Part shown: positions 33,292 through 43,085 of the stretch, one piece after another
How positions within the stretch are numbered: position 1 is the first letter of the stretch
Layout of the letters: each line of letters begins with the position of its first letter
Source of the DNA: Flavobacterium sp. NKUCC04_CG
Lineage (GTDB): Bacteria; Bacteroidota; Bacteroidia; Flavobacteriales; Flavobacteriaceae
NCBI RefSeq assembly: GCF_019345525.1
Contig: NZ_JAHKRA010000009.1
Location: forward strand, 62,001-126,000
Length of the DNA: 64,000 nt
Direction: 5' to 3'
Translations under genes and position numbers: made by a program
Notes under the pieces: model-generated
What the model was told of the DNA's origin: nothing
What the model saw: only the letters and a program-made list of their open reading frames with translations
Database searches by the model: none

Positions 33292-35292
33292 ATGGATGAT
33301 GTATTAAAACAAATCAATGCTTTGCGAGAGGAGCTTAACCTCCATAATTATAATTATTATGTATTGGATAAGCCGACAGTTACTGATTTTGATTTTGATC
33401 AAAAGCTCAAGCAATTGGAGCAATTGGAACAGCAGCATCCAATGTATTACGACGAAAATTCTCCGACGCAGCGCGTTGGAGGGGCTATAACAAAAAACTT
33501 TGAAACGGTTGCTCATCAGTTCAGAATGTACTCTTTGGATAATTCCTATTCCAAAGAAGATTTATTGGAGTGGGAGAAGCGTGTTCAAAAAGGACTGGGT
33601 GATGTTGCTGTGACCTATACCTGTGAGCTTAAGTACGATGGGGCCTCTATAAGTATTACTTATGAGAATGGTATCTTAAAACGTGCTGTAACGCGAGGTG
33701 ATGGTATTCAAGGAGATGATGTAACCAATAATATAAAAACTATTAAGTCGGTTCCTATTCGGTTATCAGGCGATTATCCCGATAAATTTGATATACGTGG
33801 AGAAATCGTTTTGCCGTTTAAAGGTTTTGAAAAGATGAATCAGGATTTGATTGAAATCGGAGAAAATCCTTATTCAAATCCTAGAAATACCGCATCGGGT
33901 AGTTTAAAATTACAGGATAGTGCCGAAGTGGCGCGCCGACCATTGGAATGCCTTTTGTACACTATTGTTGGAGAGGAGCTGCCATTTACTACCCAATTCG
34001 AAGGATTAACGAAAGCCAGAGAATGGGGTTTTAAAGTGCCTCCTAATGCTCAATTGGCTCCAGATATGGAGGCTGTCTTTGAATTTATAGATTATTGGGA
34101 TAAACACCGTCAAGACTTGCCCTATGAAACCGATGGAGTGGTGGTTAAAGTAAATTCTATTGATCATCAACAGGAATTGGGATATACTTCAAAATCACCG
34201 CGTTGGGCTATTGCTTATAAGTTTAAAACGGAGCAAGCCGAAACCATATTAAATACTATTACTTATCAAGTAGGTAGAACAGGAGCCATTACTCCAGTTG
34301 CAAATTTACAAGCGGTACAGTTAGCCGGTACAACGGTGCGGAGGGCTTCATTGCACAATGCAGATCAAATTGAAAAATTAGATATACGCGAGCGCGATTC
34401 GGTATATGTAGAAAAAGGTGGCGAAATTATACCCAAAATCGTTGGTGTGAATTTTGATTTACGTCCATTGGATTCTGTGCCTACTGTTTATATTACGCAT
34501 TGTCCAGAGTGTCAAACGGAATTGGTGCGAAAAGAGAGTGAGGTACAACATTATTGTCCTAATTTTTACGGCTGTCCACCCCAAATTATAGGGAGAATTC
34601 AACACTATATATCCAGAAAAGCCATGGATATTGAGGGATTGGGTGGAGAAACGGTGGCTTTATTAGTCAATAATCATTTGATAGAAAACTATGCCGATTT
34701 ATATGAGCTGCGAAAAGAACAGGTGGTACACTTGGAGCGTATGGCGGATAAATCTGCTGAGAATTTAATAAACGGTATCGAGAAATCGAAGCAGGTTCCA
34801 TTTGAGCGGGTACTATATGCTTTGGGAATCCGTTATGTAGGTGAGACGGTTGCGAAAAAACTGGCAAATCACTACAAAACGATAGAAGCTTTGTCTAGAG
34901 CAACACTGATGGATTTGATTTTAGTCGATGAAATTGGAGAGAAAATTGCGCAAAGTGTGGTTGATTTCTTTGAAAATGACATAAACAAAAGTTTGATCGA
35001 ACGATTAAAGAATTATGGAGTGCAGTTCGAAATGCAGTTTAAGGAAAGCACTGCCATATCCGATCGTTTTTCGGGAATGCTATTTGTGGTTTCTGGGGTT
35101 TTTGAAAAATTCTCTAGAGAAGAACTCAAACAGTTAATAGAAGATCACGGAGGTAAAATCGGAAGTTCTATTTCTGCCAAAACCACTTATGTTGTTGCTG
35201 GTAACAATATGGGGCCTGCAAAATTAGAGAAGGCAAATAAGTTAAAAATCAATATCTTGTCAGAAGATGATTTTATAAAATTAGTTCAGTAA
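33292..35292 (+). CDS. ligA: NAD-dependent DNA ligase
   Basis: LigA seals nicks in replication and repair using NAD. Order: Ia domain, adenylation domain with KYDG at 114-117 (Lys114 becomes adenylated), OB fold, zinc finger with cysteines 404, 407, 422 and 428, helix-hairpin-helix region and a C-terminal BRCT domain (about 590-666, FSGMLFVVSGVFEKFSREELK). Length 666 aa is standard. It is preceded 11 bp upstream by a DUF6495-like gene and is followed by a gap of about 160 bp. Confidence 0.98.
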   Translation: MDDVLKQINALREELNLHNYNYYVLDKPTVTDFDFDQKLKQLEQLEQQHPMYYDENSPTQRVGGAITKNFETVAHQFRMYSLDNSYSKEDLLEWEKRVQKGLGDVAVTYTCELKYDGASISITYENGILKRAVTRGDGIQGDDVTNNIKTIKSVPIRLSGDYPDKFDIRGEIVLPFKGFEKMNQDLIEIGENPYSNPRNTASGSLKLQDSAEVARRPLECLLYTIVGEELPFTTQFEGLTKAREWGFKVPPNAQLAPDMEAVFEFIDYWDKHRQDLPYETDGVVVKVNSIDHQQELGYTSKSPRWAIAYKFKTEQAETILNTITYQVGRTGAITPVANLQAVQLAGTTVRRASLHNADQIEKLDIRERDSVYVEKGGEIIPKIVGVNFDLRPLDSVPTVYITHCPECQTELVRKESEVQHYCPNFYGCPPQIIGRIQHYISRKAMDIEGLGGETVALLVNNHLIENYADLYELRKEQVVHLERMADKSAENLINGIEKSKQVPFERVLYALGIRYVGETVAKKLANHYKTIEALSRATLMDLILVDEIGEKIAQSVVDFFENDINKSLIERLKNYGVQFEMQFKESTAISDRFSGMLFVVSGVFEKFSREELKQLIEDHGGKIGSSISAKTTYVVAGNNMGPAKLEKANKLKINILSEDDFIKLVQ

Positions 35293-35424
35293 TAAGTGTT
35301 TTTCTATATTTAAAAGTAAGGTTGAGTGCTATTTAGTGTCGTAAAAGTACGGTAGTTTTGTAAAAAGTTTAAAAAGCAGTATTTTCTTTTTGGGGTTTCA
35401 CAATTTAGGTAAGTTTAAATTGGT

Positions 35425-35432
35425 TAACTTTG
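35425..35432 (+). promoter_or_regulatory. -7 box for the DUF6913-dapA-ferritin unit
   Basis: TAACTTTG matches TAnnTTTG, 18 bp before the ATG at 35451. A TTTTTGG run lies too far upstream to be a normal -33 element. Confidence 0.4.
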
Positions 35433-35450
35433 TAAAGAACAATCAAGCCT

Positions 35451-35963
35451 ATGTTTTTAAATATATTAAAGTACAAAATCCTTAAAAAATCGGCCGAAGC
35501 ACAATTGTTAAAAGGACAGAAAATCGATTTGCTTGGAGAAATTAAAGAGGTGGGAGTAATCTTAAATCAAAAAGATTTCCCTAATAGGGAACTAATAATA
35601 CAGGAATTAAGCAAACATAGAATCAAACCCGAGCAGCTGGTTTTTTTGATTAGTAATGCCGATTTAAAGACTTTAAAAGCCAATGAAATCGCTATAAAAG
35701 CAAGTCATTTTGATACAAGGGGACAGCTAAAAGACGAAAAGGTTGAAGGTTTTATTCAAAAAAAATTCGAATTGTTAATTAGTTATTACGACCTTGATGA
35801 GCCGTTGTTGTTGTGGTGTACTGCGCATTCAAAAGCAAAGTTTAAAGTGGGGTTTTCGAGTGTAAAAATCAATAATAACCACTTCGTATTGCAATTGGAA
35901 ACCGGGCAACATAAAAGTTATATAGACGAATTGTTTAGATATATAGAAATTTTAAAAAAATAA
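35451..35963 (+). CDS. Conserved flavobacterial protein (DUF6913-like) upstream of dapA
   Basis: A 170-aa soluble protein, basic at the N-terminus ([17 protein letters not shown]). Predicted strands and helices include [20 protein letters not shown] and [31 protein letters not shown] recall the family as DUF6913, which is flavobacterial and often next to dapA; the name is from memory. Its stop is 4 bp before dapA. No active site can be recognised, and its job is unknown. Confidence 0.6.
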   Translation: MFLNILKYKILKKSAEAQLLKGQKIDLLGEIKEVGVILNQKDFPNRELIIQELSKHRIKPEQLVFLISNADLKTLKANEIAIKASHFDTRGQLKDEKVEGFIQKKFELLISYYDLDEPLLLWCTAHSKAKFKVGFSSVKINNNHFVLQLETGQHKSYIDELFRYIEILKK

Positions 35964-35967
35964 GAAA

Positions 35968-36861
35968 ATGCAATCATTTGTGGGTACTGGAGTTGCTTTG
36001 GTAACTCCCTTTAAAAGTGATTTTTCCGTTGATGTTGAAGCTTTAGAGCAATTGGTGGAGCATGTTACTAAAGGTGGTGTGGAGTATCTGGTGGTTTTGG
36101 GTACTACTGCTGAGTCGGTTACTTTGTCCAAAGCTGAAAAGGAATTGGTAAAGGCGACAATCATTGATGCTAATCAGGGGAGATTACCTTTGGTTTTAGG
36201 TGTTGGTGGTAATCATACGGCTGGAGTTATTGAAGAATTGAATGCTGAGAATCTAAAGGGGTTTGCAGCTATACTTTCGGTTTCTCCCTTTTATAATAAA
36301 CCTACTCAAGAGGGGATTTATCAACACTTTAAAGCAATTGCTTTGAGTTCTCCTTTGCCTATAATCTTATATAATGTTCCGGGAAGAACGGCGAGTAATA
36401 TGTTGCCGAGTACTGTAATTAGACTGGCTAGTGAATTTCCGAATATCATTGGAATTAAGGAAGCAGCAGGCGATTTGGTTCAGGCGATGCAGTTGATTCA
36501 ACATAAACCCGCAAACTTTTTAGTGATTTCAGGAGATGATATGATTGCTTTGCCAATGGTTTTAGCAGGCGGATCTGGAGTAATTTCGGTAATTGGTCAA
36601 GGATTTGCAACGGAGTTTTCTGAATTGATTCGATTGGGATTGAATCGGAAAGTTGATGAGGCTTATGCGCTTCACTACCAATTGGCAGAAAGTATTGACT
36701 TGATTTTTGAACAAGGAAATCCGGCTGGAATAAAAGAAATGTTGCAGGCGATGAAGGTGACAGGGAAAACAGTACGTTTGCCCTTAGTTAATGTTAACGA
36801 AGATTTAGCAAATAGGATTGAATCATTTGTTACTAAAAATTATAAATTAGCCAATCTATAA
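35968..36861 (+). CDS. dapA: 4-hydroxy-tetrahydrodipicolinate synthase
   Basis: DapA condenses pyruvate with aspartate semialdehyde, the first step toward diaminopimelate and lysine. The TIM barrel shows GTTAES (phosphate/substrate loop), [10 protein letters not shown] and the Schiff-base Lys164 in GIKEAAG. Length 297 aa. It is tightly packed with a DUF6913-like gene (4 bp before) and ferritin (13 bp after). Confidence 0.97.
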   Translation: MQSFVGTGVALVTPFKSDFSVDVEALEQLVEHVTKGGVEYLVVLGTTAESVTLSKAEKELVKATIIDANQGRLPLVLGVGGNHTAGVIEELNAENLKGFAAILSVSPFYNKPTQEGIYQHFKAIALSSPLPIILYNVPGRTASNMLPSTVIRLASEFPNIIGIKEAAGDLVQAMQLIQHKPANFLVISGDDMIALPMVLAGGSGVISVIGQGFATEFSELIRLGLNRKVDEAYALHYQLAESIDLIFEQGNPAGIKEMLQAMKVTGKTVRLPLVNVNEDLANRIESFVTKNYKLANL

Positions 36862-36874
36862 AAATATAAGAATC

Positions 36875-37384
36875 ATGTTATCAGCAGATTTACAAAAAGC
36901 ATTAAACGTACAAGTGAAAATTGAAGGAGATTCATCTCAGATATATCTGGAAATGGCTTCTTGGGCAGAAATTCAAGGATTTGAAGGAATTGCTACTTTT
37001 ATGTATGCTCAGTCCGATGAAGAACGTCAACATATGTTGAAGTTGATTAAATATGTCAATCAAAGAGGTGGAGTAGCGGATATTCCTGCAATTTCCAAAC
37101 CAGAACTGGATCATACTTCTTTTAAGGCGCTTTTTAAACAATTGTTTGACCATGAGGTATATGTGTCACAGAGTATTAACGACTTGGTGCATATATCTTT
37201 GACAGAGCGCGACTATGCGACGCATAATTTCTTACAATGGTATGTTTCTGAGCAAATCGAAGAAGAAGCTACAGCACGTACTATTTTAGATAAAATTAAT
37301 TTAATTGGAGACGATAAAGGCGGACTTTATTTGTTTGATAATGATCTTAAGAACTTTAATCAACAAGTAAAGCTAACGGTATAG
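36875..37384 (+). CDS. ftnA: Bacterial ferritin
   Basis: A 169-aa non-haem ferritin that stores iron in a 24-subunit shell. The ferroxidase residues are visible: Glu17 (KIEGD), Glu50 in the SDEERQHM segment with His53, Glu94 in the third helix and the QIEEE segment of the fourth. It starts 13 bp after dapA, so the transcript joins lysine synthesis with iron storage, probably without functional meaning. A strong hairpin follows. Confidence 0.92.
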   Translation: MLSADLQKALNVQVKIEGDSSQIYLEMASWAEIQGFEGIATFMYAQSDEERQHMLKLIKYVNQRGGVADIPAISKPELDHTSFKALFKQLFDHEVYVSQSINDLVHISLTERDYATHNFLQWYVSEQIEEEATARTILDKINLIGDDKGGLYLFDNDLKNFNQQVKLTV

Positions 37385-37412
37385 TTTGTTTATAAAATCT
37401 TGAAAAAATTCA

Positions 37413-37448
37413 AGAAAAGGTGTCTAATATTGACATCTTTTCTTTTTT
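37413..37448 (+). terminator. Terminator after ferritin
   Basis: AGAAAAGGTGTC (37413-37424) pairs with GACATCTTTTCT (37432-37443) with one G-U pair, then T residues. Confidence 0.85.
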
Positions 37449-37483
37449 ACTATAAAAAGGTTTTTTATAATCCAATTAATACT

Positions 37484-37491
37484 TAAATTTG
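37484..37491 (+). promoter_or_regulatory. -7 box for the bamD operon
   Basis: TAAATTTG matches TAnnTTTG about 148 bp before the bamD ATG, predicting a leader of about 140 nt. Confidence 0.35.
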
Positions 37492-37638
37492 CATTTGCTT
37501 TCATAGAACTGTCTCGGGAAGTTTTTGTTGTAAACCATAGACTATGTGAAATCGTTACTTATAATGGGTTTGTTGTAAACAAGCAGGTTTAAAGAGAAAG
37601 CGATAGCATGTGACCTAAATATGAAATAATACCTACAT

Positions 37639-38445
37639 ATGAAAAAATATATATGCTTGTCTCTTTTAATGATAGTATTAGTCGGGTGTAGCCCGCTTCA
37701 AAAAGCGATGAAATCTGAGGATGTCGCTTATAAAAGAGAAGTAGCACAACAATTATATGATCAAAAAAAGTATAGAAAAGCACTCCGTCTTTATGAACAA
37801 TTAGAGCGTGTAGGTAGGGGAACGCCAGATGCAGAAATGATGTTTTTTAACTTTGCCAATTCATCGTATTTTGTAAAGGATTATATGTTGGCTAGAGAGC
37901 GTTACAAATTATTTGCTGCGGCTTATCCTAAGAGTGCACACCATGAAGAAGCTTTATTGTTAGAAATAAAGTCTACTTTTGCCTTGTCGCCGGTCTATTC
38001 TTTAGATCAAGGATTTACACATGCAACCATTACAAAGTTGCAGGAGTTTATCGATACATATCCGGCATCAGAATATGCCATTGAGGCAAACCAAATCATG
38101 ACCAAGGCGAATCAGAAATTGGAGAAAAAAACTTTTGAAAATGCCAAACAATTAAACACTATTGGTGGTTGGACCAGAGATTATACTGCTGCAATTATTG
38201 CTTTGGATAATTTTATTTTTGACTATCCAGGAACCATATATAAAGAAGATGCATTATATTATAAATTTGATTCTGCATATAATTTAGCGATTAACAGTGT
38301 GTATTCTAAAATGGAAGACCGTTTAGAAAATGCAAAAACCATGTATGAGGCTTTAATTAGGTTTAAAGAGGATACAAAATATAGAAATCAGGCCGACAGA
38401 ATGTTGGAACGAGTTAATAACGATTTACAACAATTTTCAAAATAA
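37639..38445 (+). CDS. bamD: Outer membrane assembly lipoprotein BamD
   Basis: BamD is the essential lipoprotein partner of BamA in outer-membrane protein insertion. Lipobox VLVGC with Cys17 is followed by about five TPR-like repeats (AQQLYDQKKYRKALRLYEQLE..., YMLARERYKLFAAAYPKSAHHEEAL..., and so on). Length 268 aa. It starts an operon with rpoZ (7 bp later), coaBC, the DUF4835 gene, recN, a TPR gene and fabI. This order from bamD to recN is widely conserved in Bacteroidota. Confidence 0.93.
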   Translation: MKKYICLSLLMIVLVGCSPLQKAMKSEDVAYKREVAQQLYDQKKYRKALRLYEQLERVGRGTPDAEMMFFNFANSSYFVKDYMLARERYKLFAAAYPKSAHHEEALLLEIKSTFALSPVYSLDQGFTHATITKLQEFIDTYPASEYAIEANQIMTKANQKLEKKTFENAKQLNTIGGWTRDYTAAIIALDNFIFDYPGTIYKEDALYYKFDSAYNLAINSVYSKMEDRLENAKTMYEALIRFKEDTKYRNQADRMLERVNNDLQQFSK

Positions 38446-38452
38446 TTTTAGG

Positions 38453-38770
38453 ATGGATTTAAAGAAAACGAATGCTCCAGTAAACACAATTACCTACAAC
38501 AAAAACAAGATTGAGGAGCCTACAGGGAATGTTTATGAAGCGATAACTATTATTGCAAAAAGAGCGAATCAAATCAACGCAGACATCAAAAAAGAGTTGT
38601 TAGATAAATTGGATGAGTTTGCAACGTATAACGATAGTTTGGATGAAGTTTTTGAAAATAAAGAGCAAATCGAAGTATCTAAGTTTTACGAAAAATTGCC
38701 TAAACCACATGCTCTTGCAGTGGAAGAATGGTTAAATGGAGATATTACTTATAAAGAAGTTGTGAAATAA
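38453..38770 (+). CDS. rpoZ: RNA polymerase omega subunit (Rpb6/RpoZ-type)
   Basis: A 105-aa protein with the omega/Rpb6-like core NVYEAITIIAKRANQINADIKKELLDKLDEF. Bacteroidota omega is diverged from E. coli RpoZ and carries a C-terminal extension, here LPKPHALAVEEWLNGDITYKEVVK. Omega helps assemble and stabilise the beta' subunit. Its place between bamD and coaBC agrees with other members of the phylum. It starts 7 bp after bamD and ends 13 bp before coaBC. Confidence 0.85.
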   Translation: MDLKKTNAPVNTITYNKNKIEEPTGNVYEAITIIAKRANQINADIKKELLDKLDEFATYNDSLDEVFENKEQIEVSKFYEKLPKPHALAVEEWLNGDITYKEVVK

Positions 38771-38783
38771 TATATACTACAAC

Positions 38784-39992
38784 ATGTCAGTTTTAAGCGG
38801 AAAGAAAATAGTACTGGGTATATCTGGTGGAATTGCCGCATATAAGACGGCAAGTTTAGTGAGACTATTGATAAAAGCAGGTGCCGAGGTTCAAGTAATC
38901 ATGACACCTGCTTCTCATCAATTTGTTACTTCGTTTACATTGTCAACCCTATCAAAAAAACCGGTTTATACCGATTTTTTTAATTCAAATCAGGCTACTT
39001 CAACGTGGAATAACCATGTCGAAATAGCGCTTTGGGCTGATTTAATACTCATTGCTCCTGCTACGGCCAATACCATTTCAAAAATGGTTAATGGAGCGTG
39101 TGATAACTTATTACAGGCGATTTATCTGTCGGCAAAGTGTCCGGTTTATTTCGCTCCTGCTATGGACTTGGATATGTATATCCATCCTTCTACGCAAAAT
39201 AATTTAAAGGTTTTAGAATCTTATAAAAACCTGATGATTCCCGCTGAGAAAGGGGAATTGGCAAGCGGTCTTTTTGGTGAAGGCAGAATGGCTGAACCCG
39301 AAAATATTTTAGCTTTTTTATCAAAATCCTTATCGCAAACGCTATCTCTTAGCGGAAAAAAAATACTAATTACTGCCGGACCTACATACGAAGCGATTGA
39401 TCCGGTGCGTTTTATAGGTAATCATTCGTCTGGAAAAATGGGTTTTGATATTGCTATAGCAGCTGCTGAGCAAGGTGCTCAAGTGACTTTAGTGACAGGG
39501 CCAACGCAACAACATATTCAGCATCCCTTGGTTAGCGTTATTTCAGTTTTATCGGCACAAGAAATGTATGATGAATGCCATAAGTATTTTGACGATACCG
39601 ATGTGTTTATCGGCGCTGCCGCCGTAGCCGATTACCGACCTAAAAAGGTAGCTGTACAAAAAATAAAAAAATCTGCAGACGATTTTGTTATTGAACTCGA
39701 AAAAAATCCCGATATTTTAGCTTCTTTAGGAGCCGTTAAAAAACAACAGTTTTTAATTGGTTTTGCTTTAGAAACTGAAAACGAAATAGAAAATGCCCAA
39801 CAAAAAATACGTAGGAAAAACCTGGATTTAATTGTACTAAATTCACTAAATGACGCGGGTGCCGGTTTTGGTTTACCTACTAATAAAGTGACATTTATCG
39901 ATAAAAACTTTCATGTTGAACCTATGGATTTAAAATCCAAAGAAGCAGTTGCGGTAGATATTATCAATAAAATAAAGGATCACTATGCGTAA
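38784..39992 (+). CDS. coaBC: Bifunctional phosphopantothenoylcysteine decarboxylase / phosphopantothenate-cysteine ligase
   Basis: CoaBC performs two successive steps of CoA synthesis. The N-terminal flavoprotein CoaC part (about 1-180) contains GISGGIAAYK, the His of NNHVEIA and APAMDLDMY. The C-terminal CoaB part starts with SGKKILITAGPTYEAIDPVR and has NHSSGKMG and AAVADY, with KIKK and KNPDIL. Length 402 aa. It overlaps the following DUF4835 gene by 8 bp. Confidence 0.97.
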   Translation: MSVLSGKKIVLGISGGIAAYKTASLVRLLIKAGAEVQVIMTPASHQFVTSFTLSTLSKKPVYTDFFNSNQATSTWNNHVEIALWADLILIAPATANTISKMVNGACDNLLQAIYLSAKCPVYFAPAMDLDMYIHPSTQNNLKVLESYKNLMIPAEKGELASGLFGEGRMAEPENILAFLSKSLSQTLSLSGKKILITAGPTYEAIDPVRFIGNHSSGKMGFDIAIAAAEQGAQVTLVTGPTQQHIQHPLVSVISVLSAQEMYDECHKYFDDTDVFIGAAAVADYRPKKVAVQKIKKSADDFVIELEKNPDILASLGAVKKQQFLIGFALETENEIENAQQKIRRKNLDLIVLNSLNDAGAGFGLPTNKVTFIDKNFHVEPMDLKSKEAVAVDIINKIKDHYA

Positions 39993-40869
39993 AATATTTT
40001 TGTCATTTGTTGTGCTGTTGTATTCTACTGTTGTTTTGGCACAAGAATTCAATGCTACCGTGACTGTCAATCACAGTCAGATTGGAAACAGTAATATGCA
40101 AGTGTTTAAAACGCTAGAAACTTCTTTAAAAGATTATATCAATACCAACCGTTGGACTTCTAAAAATTTTGGCTCCAATGAAAAAATAGATTGTACGTTT
40201 TTTTTTAACGTTACCGCTTATGAAAACAATGTGATATCGGGTAGTTTGCAAGTGCAATCGTCTCGGATTATTTATAATTCGACTTATACATCTCCCTTGT
40301 TAAACTTTAACGATAAAGATATTAGTTTTCCCTACACCCAATTTGAAAACTTAAATTACAACCCCAATAATTTCGATTCTAATCTAATGGGCTTGGTGGG
40401 CTACTATATCAATATTATTTTGGGATTGGATGCCGATTCTTTTTCAAAAAATGGCGGAACTGCTTATTATCAAAACGCGTCGAGTATAGTGTCTATGGCA
40501 CAACAAAGTGGCTATAAAGGCTGGGCTCAAGGCGATGGTAACAATAATAGGTATTTCTTGGTAAACGACATTATGTCGTCAGCAAATGATGCCTTTAGAG
40601 AGTCGCTGTATATATATCACCTTCAGGGATTAGATAAAATGGCAGATGATACTAAAAAGGGAAAAGAAGCAGTGATGACTGCTATCGATACCCTTTCCAA
40701 ATTATATGCCGTAAGACCAAATGCTTTTTTATTGCGTATTTTCTTTGATGCAAAAGCAGACGAAATTGTTTCTATTTTATCTGGTGGACCAAATGTAAAT
40801 AAGCAAAAGACCGTCGAAACTTTAAATAAAATTTCTCCTTTGAATTCTTTCAAATGGAATAATTTATAA
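39985..40869 (+). CDS. DUF4835-family periplasmic protein, PorD-like
   Basis: A 294-aa exported protein with signal peptide MRKIFLSFVVLLYSTVVLAQ. The DUF4835 core is recognisable by LQVFKTLE-like helix LETSLKDYINTNRWT, FFFNVTAYENNVISG and VGYYINIILGLDADSFSKNGG. I recall that this family has been assigned to T9SS as PorD; that is from memory and its role is not defined. The conserved place between coaBC (8-bp overlap) and recN supports an orthologous identity. No membrane helices beyond the signal. Confidence 0.8.
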   Translation: MRKIFLSFVVLLYSTVVLAQEFNATVTVNHSQIGNSNMQVFKTLETSLKDYINTNRWTSKNFGSNEKIDCTFFFNVTAYENNVISGSLQVQSSRIIYNSTYTSPLLNFNDKDISFPYTQFENLNYNPNNFDSNLMGLVGYYINIILGLDADSFSKNGGTAYYQNASSIVSMAQQSGYKGWAQGDGNNNRYFLVNDIMSSANDAFRESLYIYHLQGLDKMADDTKKGKEAVMTAIDTLSKLYAVRPNAFLLRIFFDAKADEIVSILSGGPNVNKQKTVETLNKISPLNSFKWNNL

Positions 40870-40888
40870 TTGCTTAAAACAACCATTC

Positions 40889-42544
40889 ATGCTGAGCGTA
40901 TTATCCATTAAAAACTTTGCTTTAATCGAGCGTTTGGAAATTGATTTCTCGAATCATTTTACCATTATTACGGGTGAAACGGGAGCAGGGAAGTCTATTT
41001 TACTGGGTGCTTTAGGTTTGATTTTGGGAAAAAGAGCCGATTTGAGTTCGCTCAAAGCCAAAGACGAAAAATGTGTTATTGAAGCCCATTTTCAAATTGG
41101 AGCTTACAACTTAAAACCCCTATTTGAGAACTTAGATATCGATTACGAAGAAACGACTATTGTGCGTAGAGAAATTCTTCCTTCGGGTAAATCTAGAGCC
41201 TTTGTCAACGACAGTCCAGTGAATTTATCTGCTCTACAAGATCTGGGAGTGGCACTTATAGATATTCATTCTCAACATCAAACTCAAGAATTGTCTGACG
41301 AAATTTATCAGATTCAAATCTTGGACGCCGTAGCAAATAATAGCTCCATACTTTCAGAATATCAACGCGCTTTAAGCATTTTTAAAAAAGGGCAGACCCA
41401 ATTAAAAAGTTTACAAACCGAACAAGCCGATTGGATTAAAGAACGCGATTACCATACTTTTATGTCTGAAGAGTTGTTTCAAGCACAACTCAAAGCGGGC
41501 GAGCAAGAAGTTTTGGAATCCGATTATGAAAAATTAAATAATATTGAATTCGTAAAAGAAGCTTTATCCAAGTCTTGGAGTTTGCTTAACGAAGATCAAA
41601 TTGGGGTTAATACAGCACTTAAGGAAGTACGTACTGCGCTACAACGGATTGCGGGTTTTTCAAGTGATTTCAAGGAATTGTTTGAGCGCATCCACAGTGT
41701 AGAAATCGAACTTAATGATGTGACCAATGAAATGGAATTACAAACGGAAGCATTGGTTCACAATCCAGAACAATTGCGTGCTATTGATGAAAAGTTGCAA
41801 TTGATTTATGCCTTACAAAAAAAGCATCAGGTTCAAAGTATAGCGGAGTTGTTGGTTATTGAAAGTGAATTAAATGAAAAACTTTTCTCTGGTAGTGATT
41901 TAGATACGAGAATTGATAAACTCTTAAAGGATTTAAAAAGTCAAGAAGATGCATTAAAAGACTTAGGAGCGCAGTTAACCCAAAAACGGAAAGAGGCCGT
42001 TCCTGTTTTGCAGGAAAAACTTTTAGAATTGCTGCGTTTGTTAGGTATGCCTAACGCTGCTTTTCAATTTGAGATTAAGCCAAATAAATCGTTTTTAAAC
42101 AACGGTATGGATGATTTACAATTGTTGTTTTCAGCCAATAAAGGGATCGATTTTGGATTGTTGAAAAAAGTTGCTTCGGGTGGAGAATTGTCGCGAATTA
42201 TGCTGGCTATAAAGGCGATATTGACGCAGTATTCTCATTTGCCTACGATTATATTTGATGAAATTGACACCGGTGTTTCTGGAGAAATTGCAGATAAAAT
42301 GGGTGTCATCATGCAACGGATGAGTCAGAAAATGCAAGTGCTTTCGATTACGCATTTACCTCAAATCGCAGCCAAAGGAGATCATCACTATAAGGTTTTT
42401 AAAACCACTGTAGACGATTCAACCACCTCGCAATTGGTGTTGTTAAATGATGAAGAACGCATTGTTGAAATTGCTCAGATGCTTTCGGGAAAAGATATAT
42501 CCGAATCGGCACTTGTACACGCGAAAGAATTACTGAACAAATAG
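40889..42544 (+). CDS. recN: DNA repair protein RecN
   Basis: RecN is an SMC-like ATPase acting in double-strand break repair. The Walker A GETGAGKS at 29-36, long coiled-coil halves between about 150 and 370, the signature KVASGGELSRIMLAIK and Walker B TIIFDEIDTGVSGEIA are all present. Length 551 aa. It is within the bamD operon, 19 bp after the DUF4835 gene and 7 bp before the TPR gene. Confidence 0.97.
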   Translation: MLSVLSIKNFALIERLEIDFSNHFTIITGETGAGKSILLGALGLILGKRADLSSLKAKDEKCVIEAHFQIGAYNLKPLFENLDIDYEETTIVRREILPSGKSRAFVNDSPVNLSALQDLGVALIDIHSQHQTQELSDEIYQIQILDAVANNSSILSEYQRALSIFKKGQTQLKSLQTEQADWIKERDYHTFMSEELFQAQLKAGEQEVLESDYEKLNNIEFVKEALSKSWSLLNEDQIGVNTALKEVRTALQRIAGFSSDFKELFERIHSVEIELNDVTNEMELQTEALVHNPEQLRAIDEKLQLIYALQKKHQVQSIAELLVIESELNEKLFSGSDLDTRIDKLLKDLKSQEDALKDLGAQLTQKRKEAVPVLQEKLLELLRLLGMPNAAFQFEIKPNKSFLNNGMDDLQLLFSANKGIDFGLLKKVASGGELSRIMLAIKAILTQYSHLPTIIFDEIDTGVSGEIADKMGVIMQRMSQKMQVLSITHLPQIAAKGDHHYKVFKTTVDDSTTSQLVLLNDEERIVEIAQMLSGKDISESALVHAKELLNK

Positions 42545-42551
42545 GGAAGTT

Positions 42552-43073
42552 ATGGAGGGAATCAATCATTATGAAAATGAGTTTATAAAAGCAGATCGTT
42601 TAATTTCAGATGGGGATGCGGCTATGGGTAAAGAAATCATAGAGGGTATTTTATCGGAGATACCTGATTTCGGACGGGCTCATAATCATTTGGGATGGAT
42701 TTTTTATTATAAACTCTATGATTATGCTCGAGCGGAATACCACTACCAATTGGCGATGAAGTTTGAACCAACTTATGGAGCTGCATATTTGAATTACACT
42801 TATTTATTGGTTGATTTAAAGCGGTTAGACGAAGCCAAAAAACATATAGACTTTGCTATTAATACAGTAGGAAACCCCGACTTAGGTTCGTATTACTGCG
42901 AATTGGGACGATTATATGAAATAGGCTTAGATTTTATAAGCGCATATAAATATTATCGAAAAGCGCAATACCATTCGTATTCAAACTCGTTTATCGAGAC
43001 ACTGAAATTAAATGGAGAAAGGGTAAAAGATAAAATGAGTATATTTGAAAAACTTAAATTAAAATTTATTTAA
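42552..43073 (+). CDS. TPR-repeat protein
   Basis: A 173-aa soluble protein with about three to four tetratricopeptide repeats (residues 35-140: FGRAHNHLGWIFYYKLYDYARAEYHYQLAMKFEP, then TYGAAYLNYTYLLVDLKRLDEAKKHIDFAI, then LGSYYCELGRLYEIGLDFISAYKYYRKA). TPRs mediate protein contacts; the partner is unknown. It sits between recN (7 bp) and fabI (12 bp), so it belongs to the long operon. Confidence 0.8.
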   Translation: MEGINHYENEFIKADRLISDGDAAMGKEIIEGILSEIPDFGRAHNHLGWIFYYKLYDYARAEYHYQLAMKFEPTYGAAYLNYTYLLVDLKRLDEAKKHIDFAINTVGNPDLGSYYCELGRLYEIGLDFISAYKYYRKAQYHSYSNSFIETLKLNGERVKDKMSIFEKLKLKFI

Positions 43074-43085
43074 AAGATATAGTTT

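Noticed and set aside
37399..37414. CTTGAA/TTCAAG small hairpin after ferritin
   Set aside because: It overlaps the first bases of the better terminator at 37413-37448 and has no T tract of its own.
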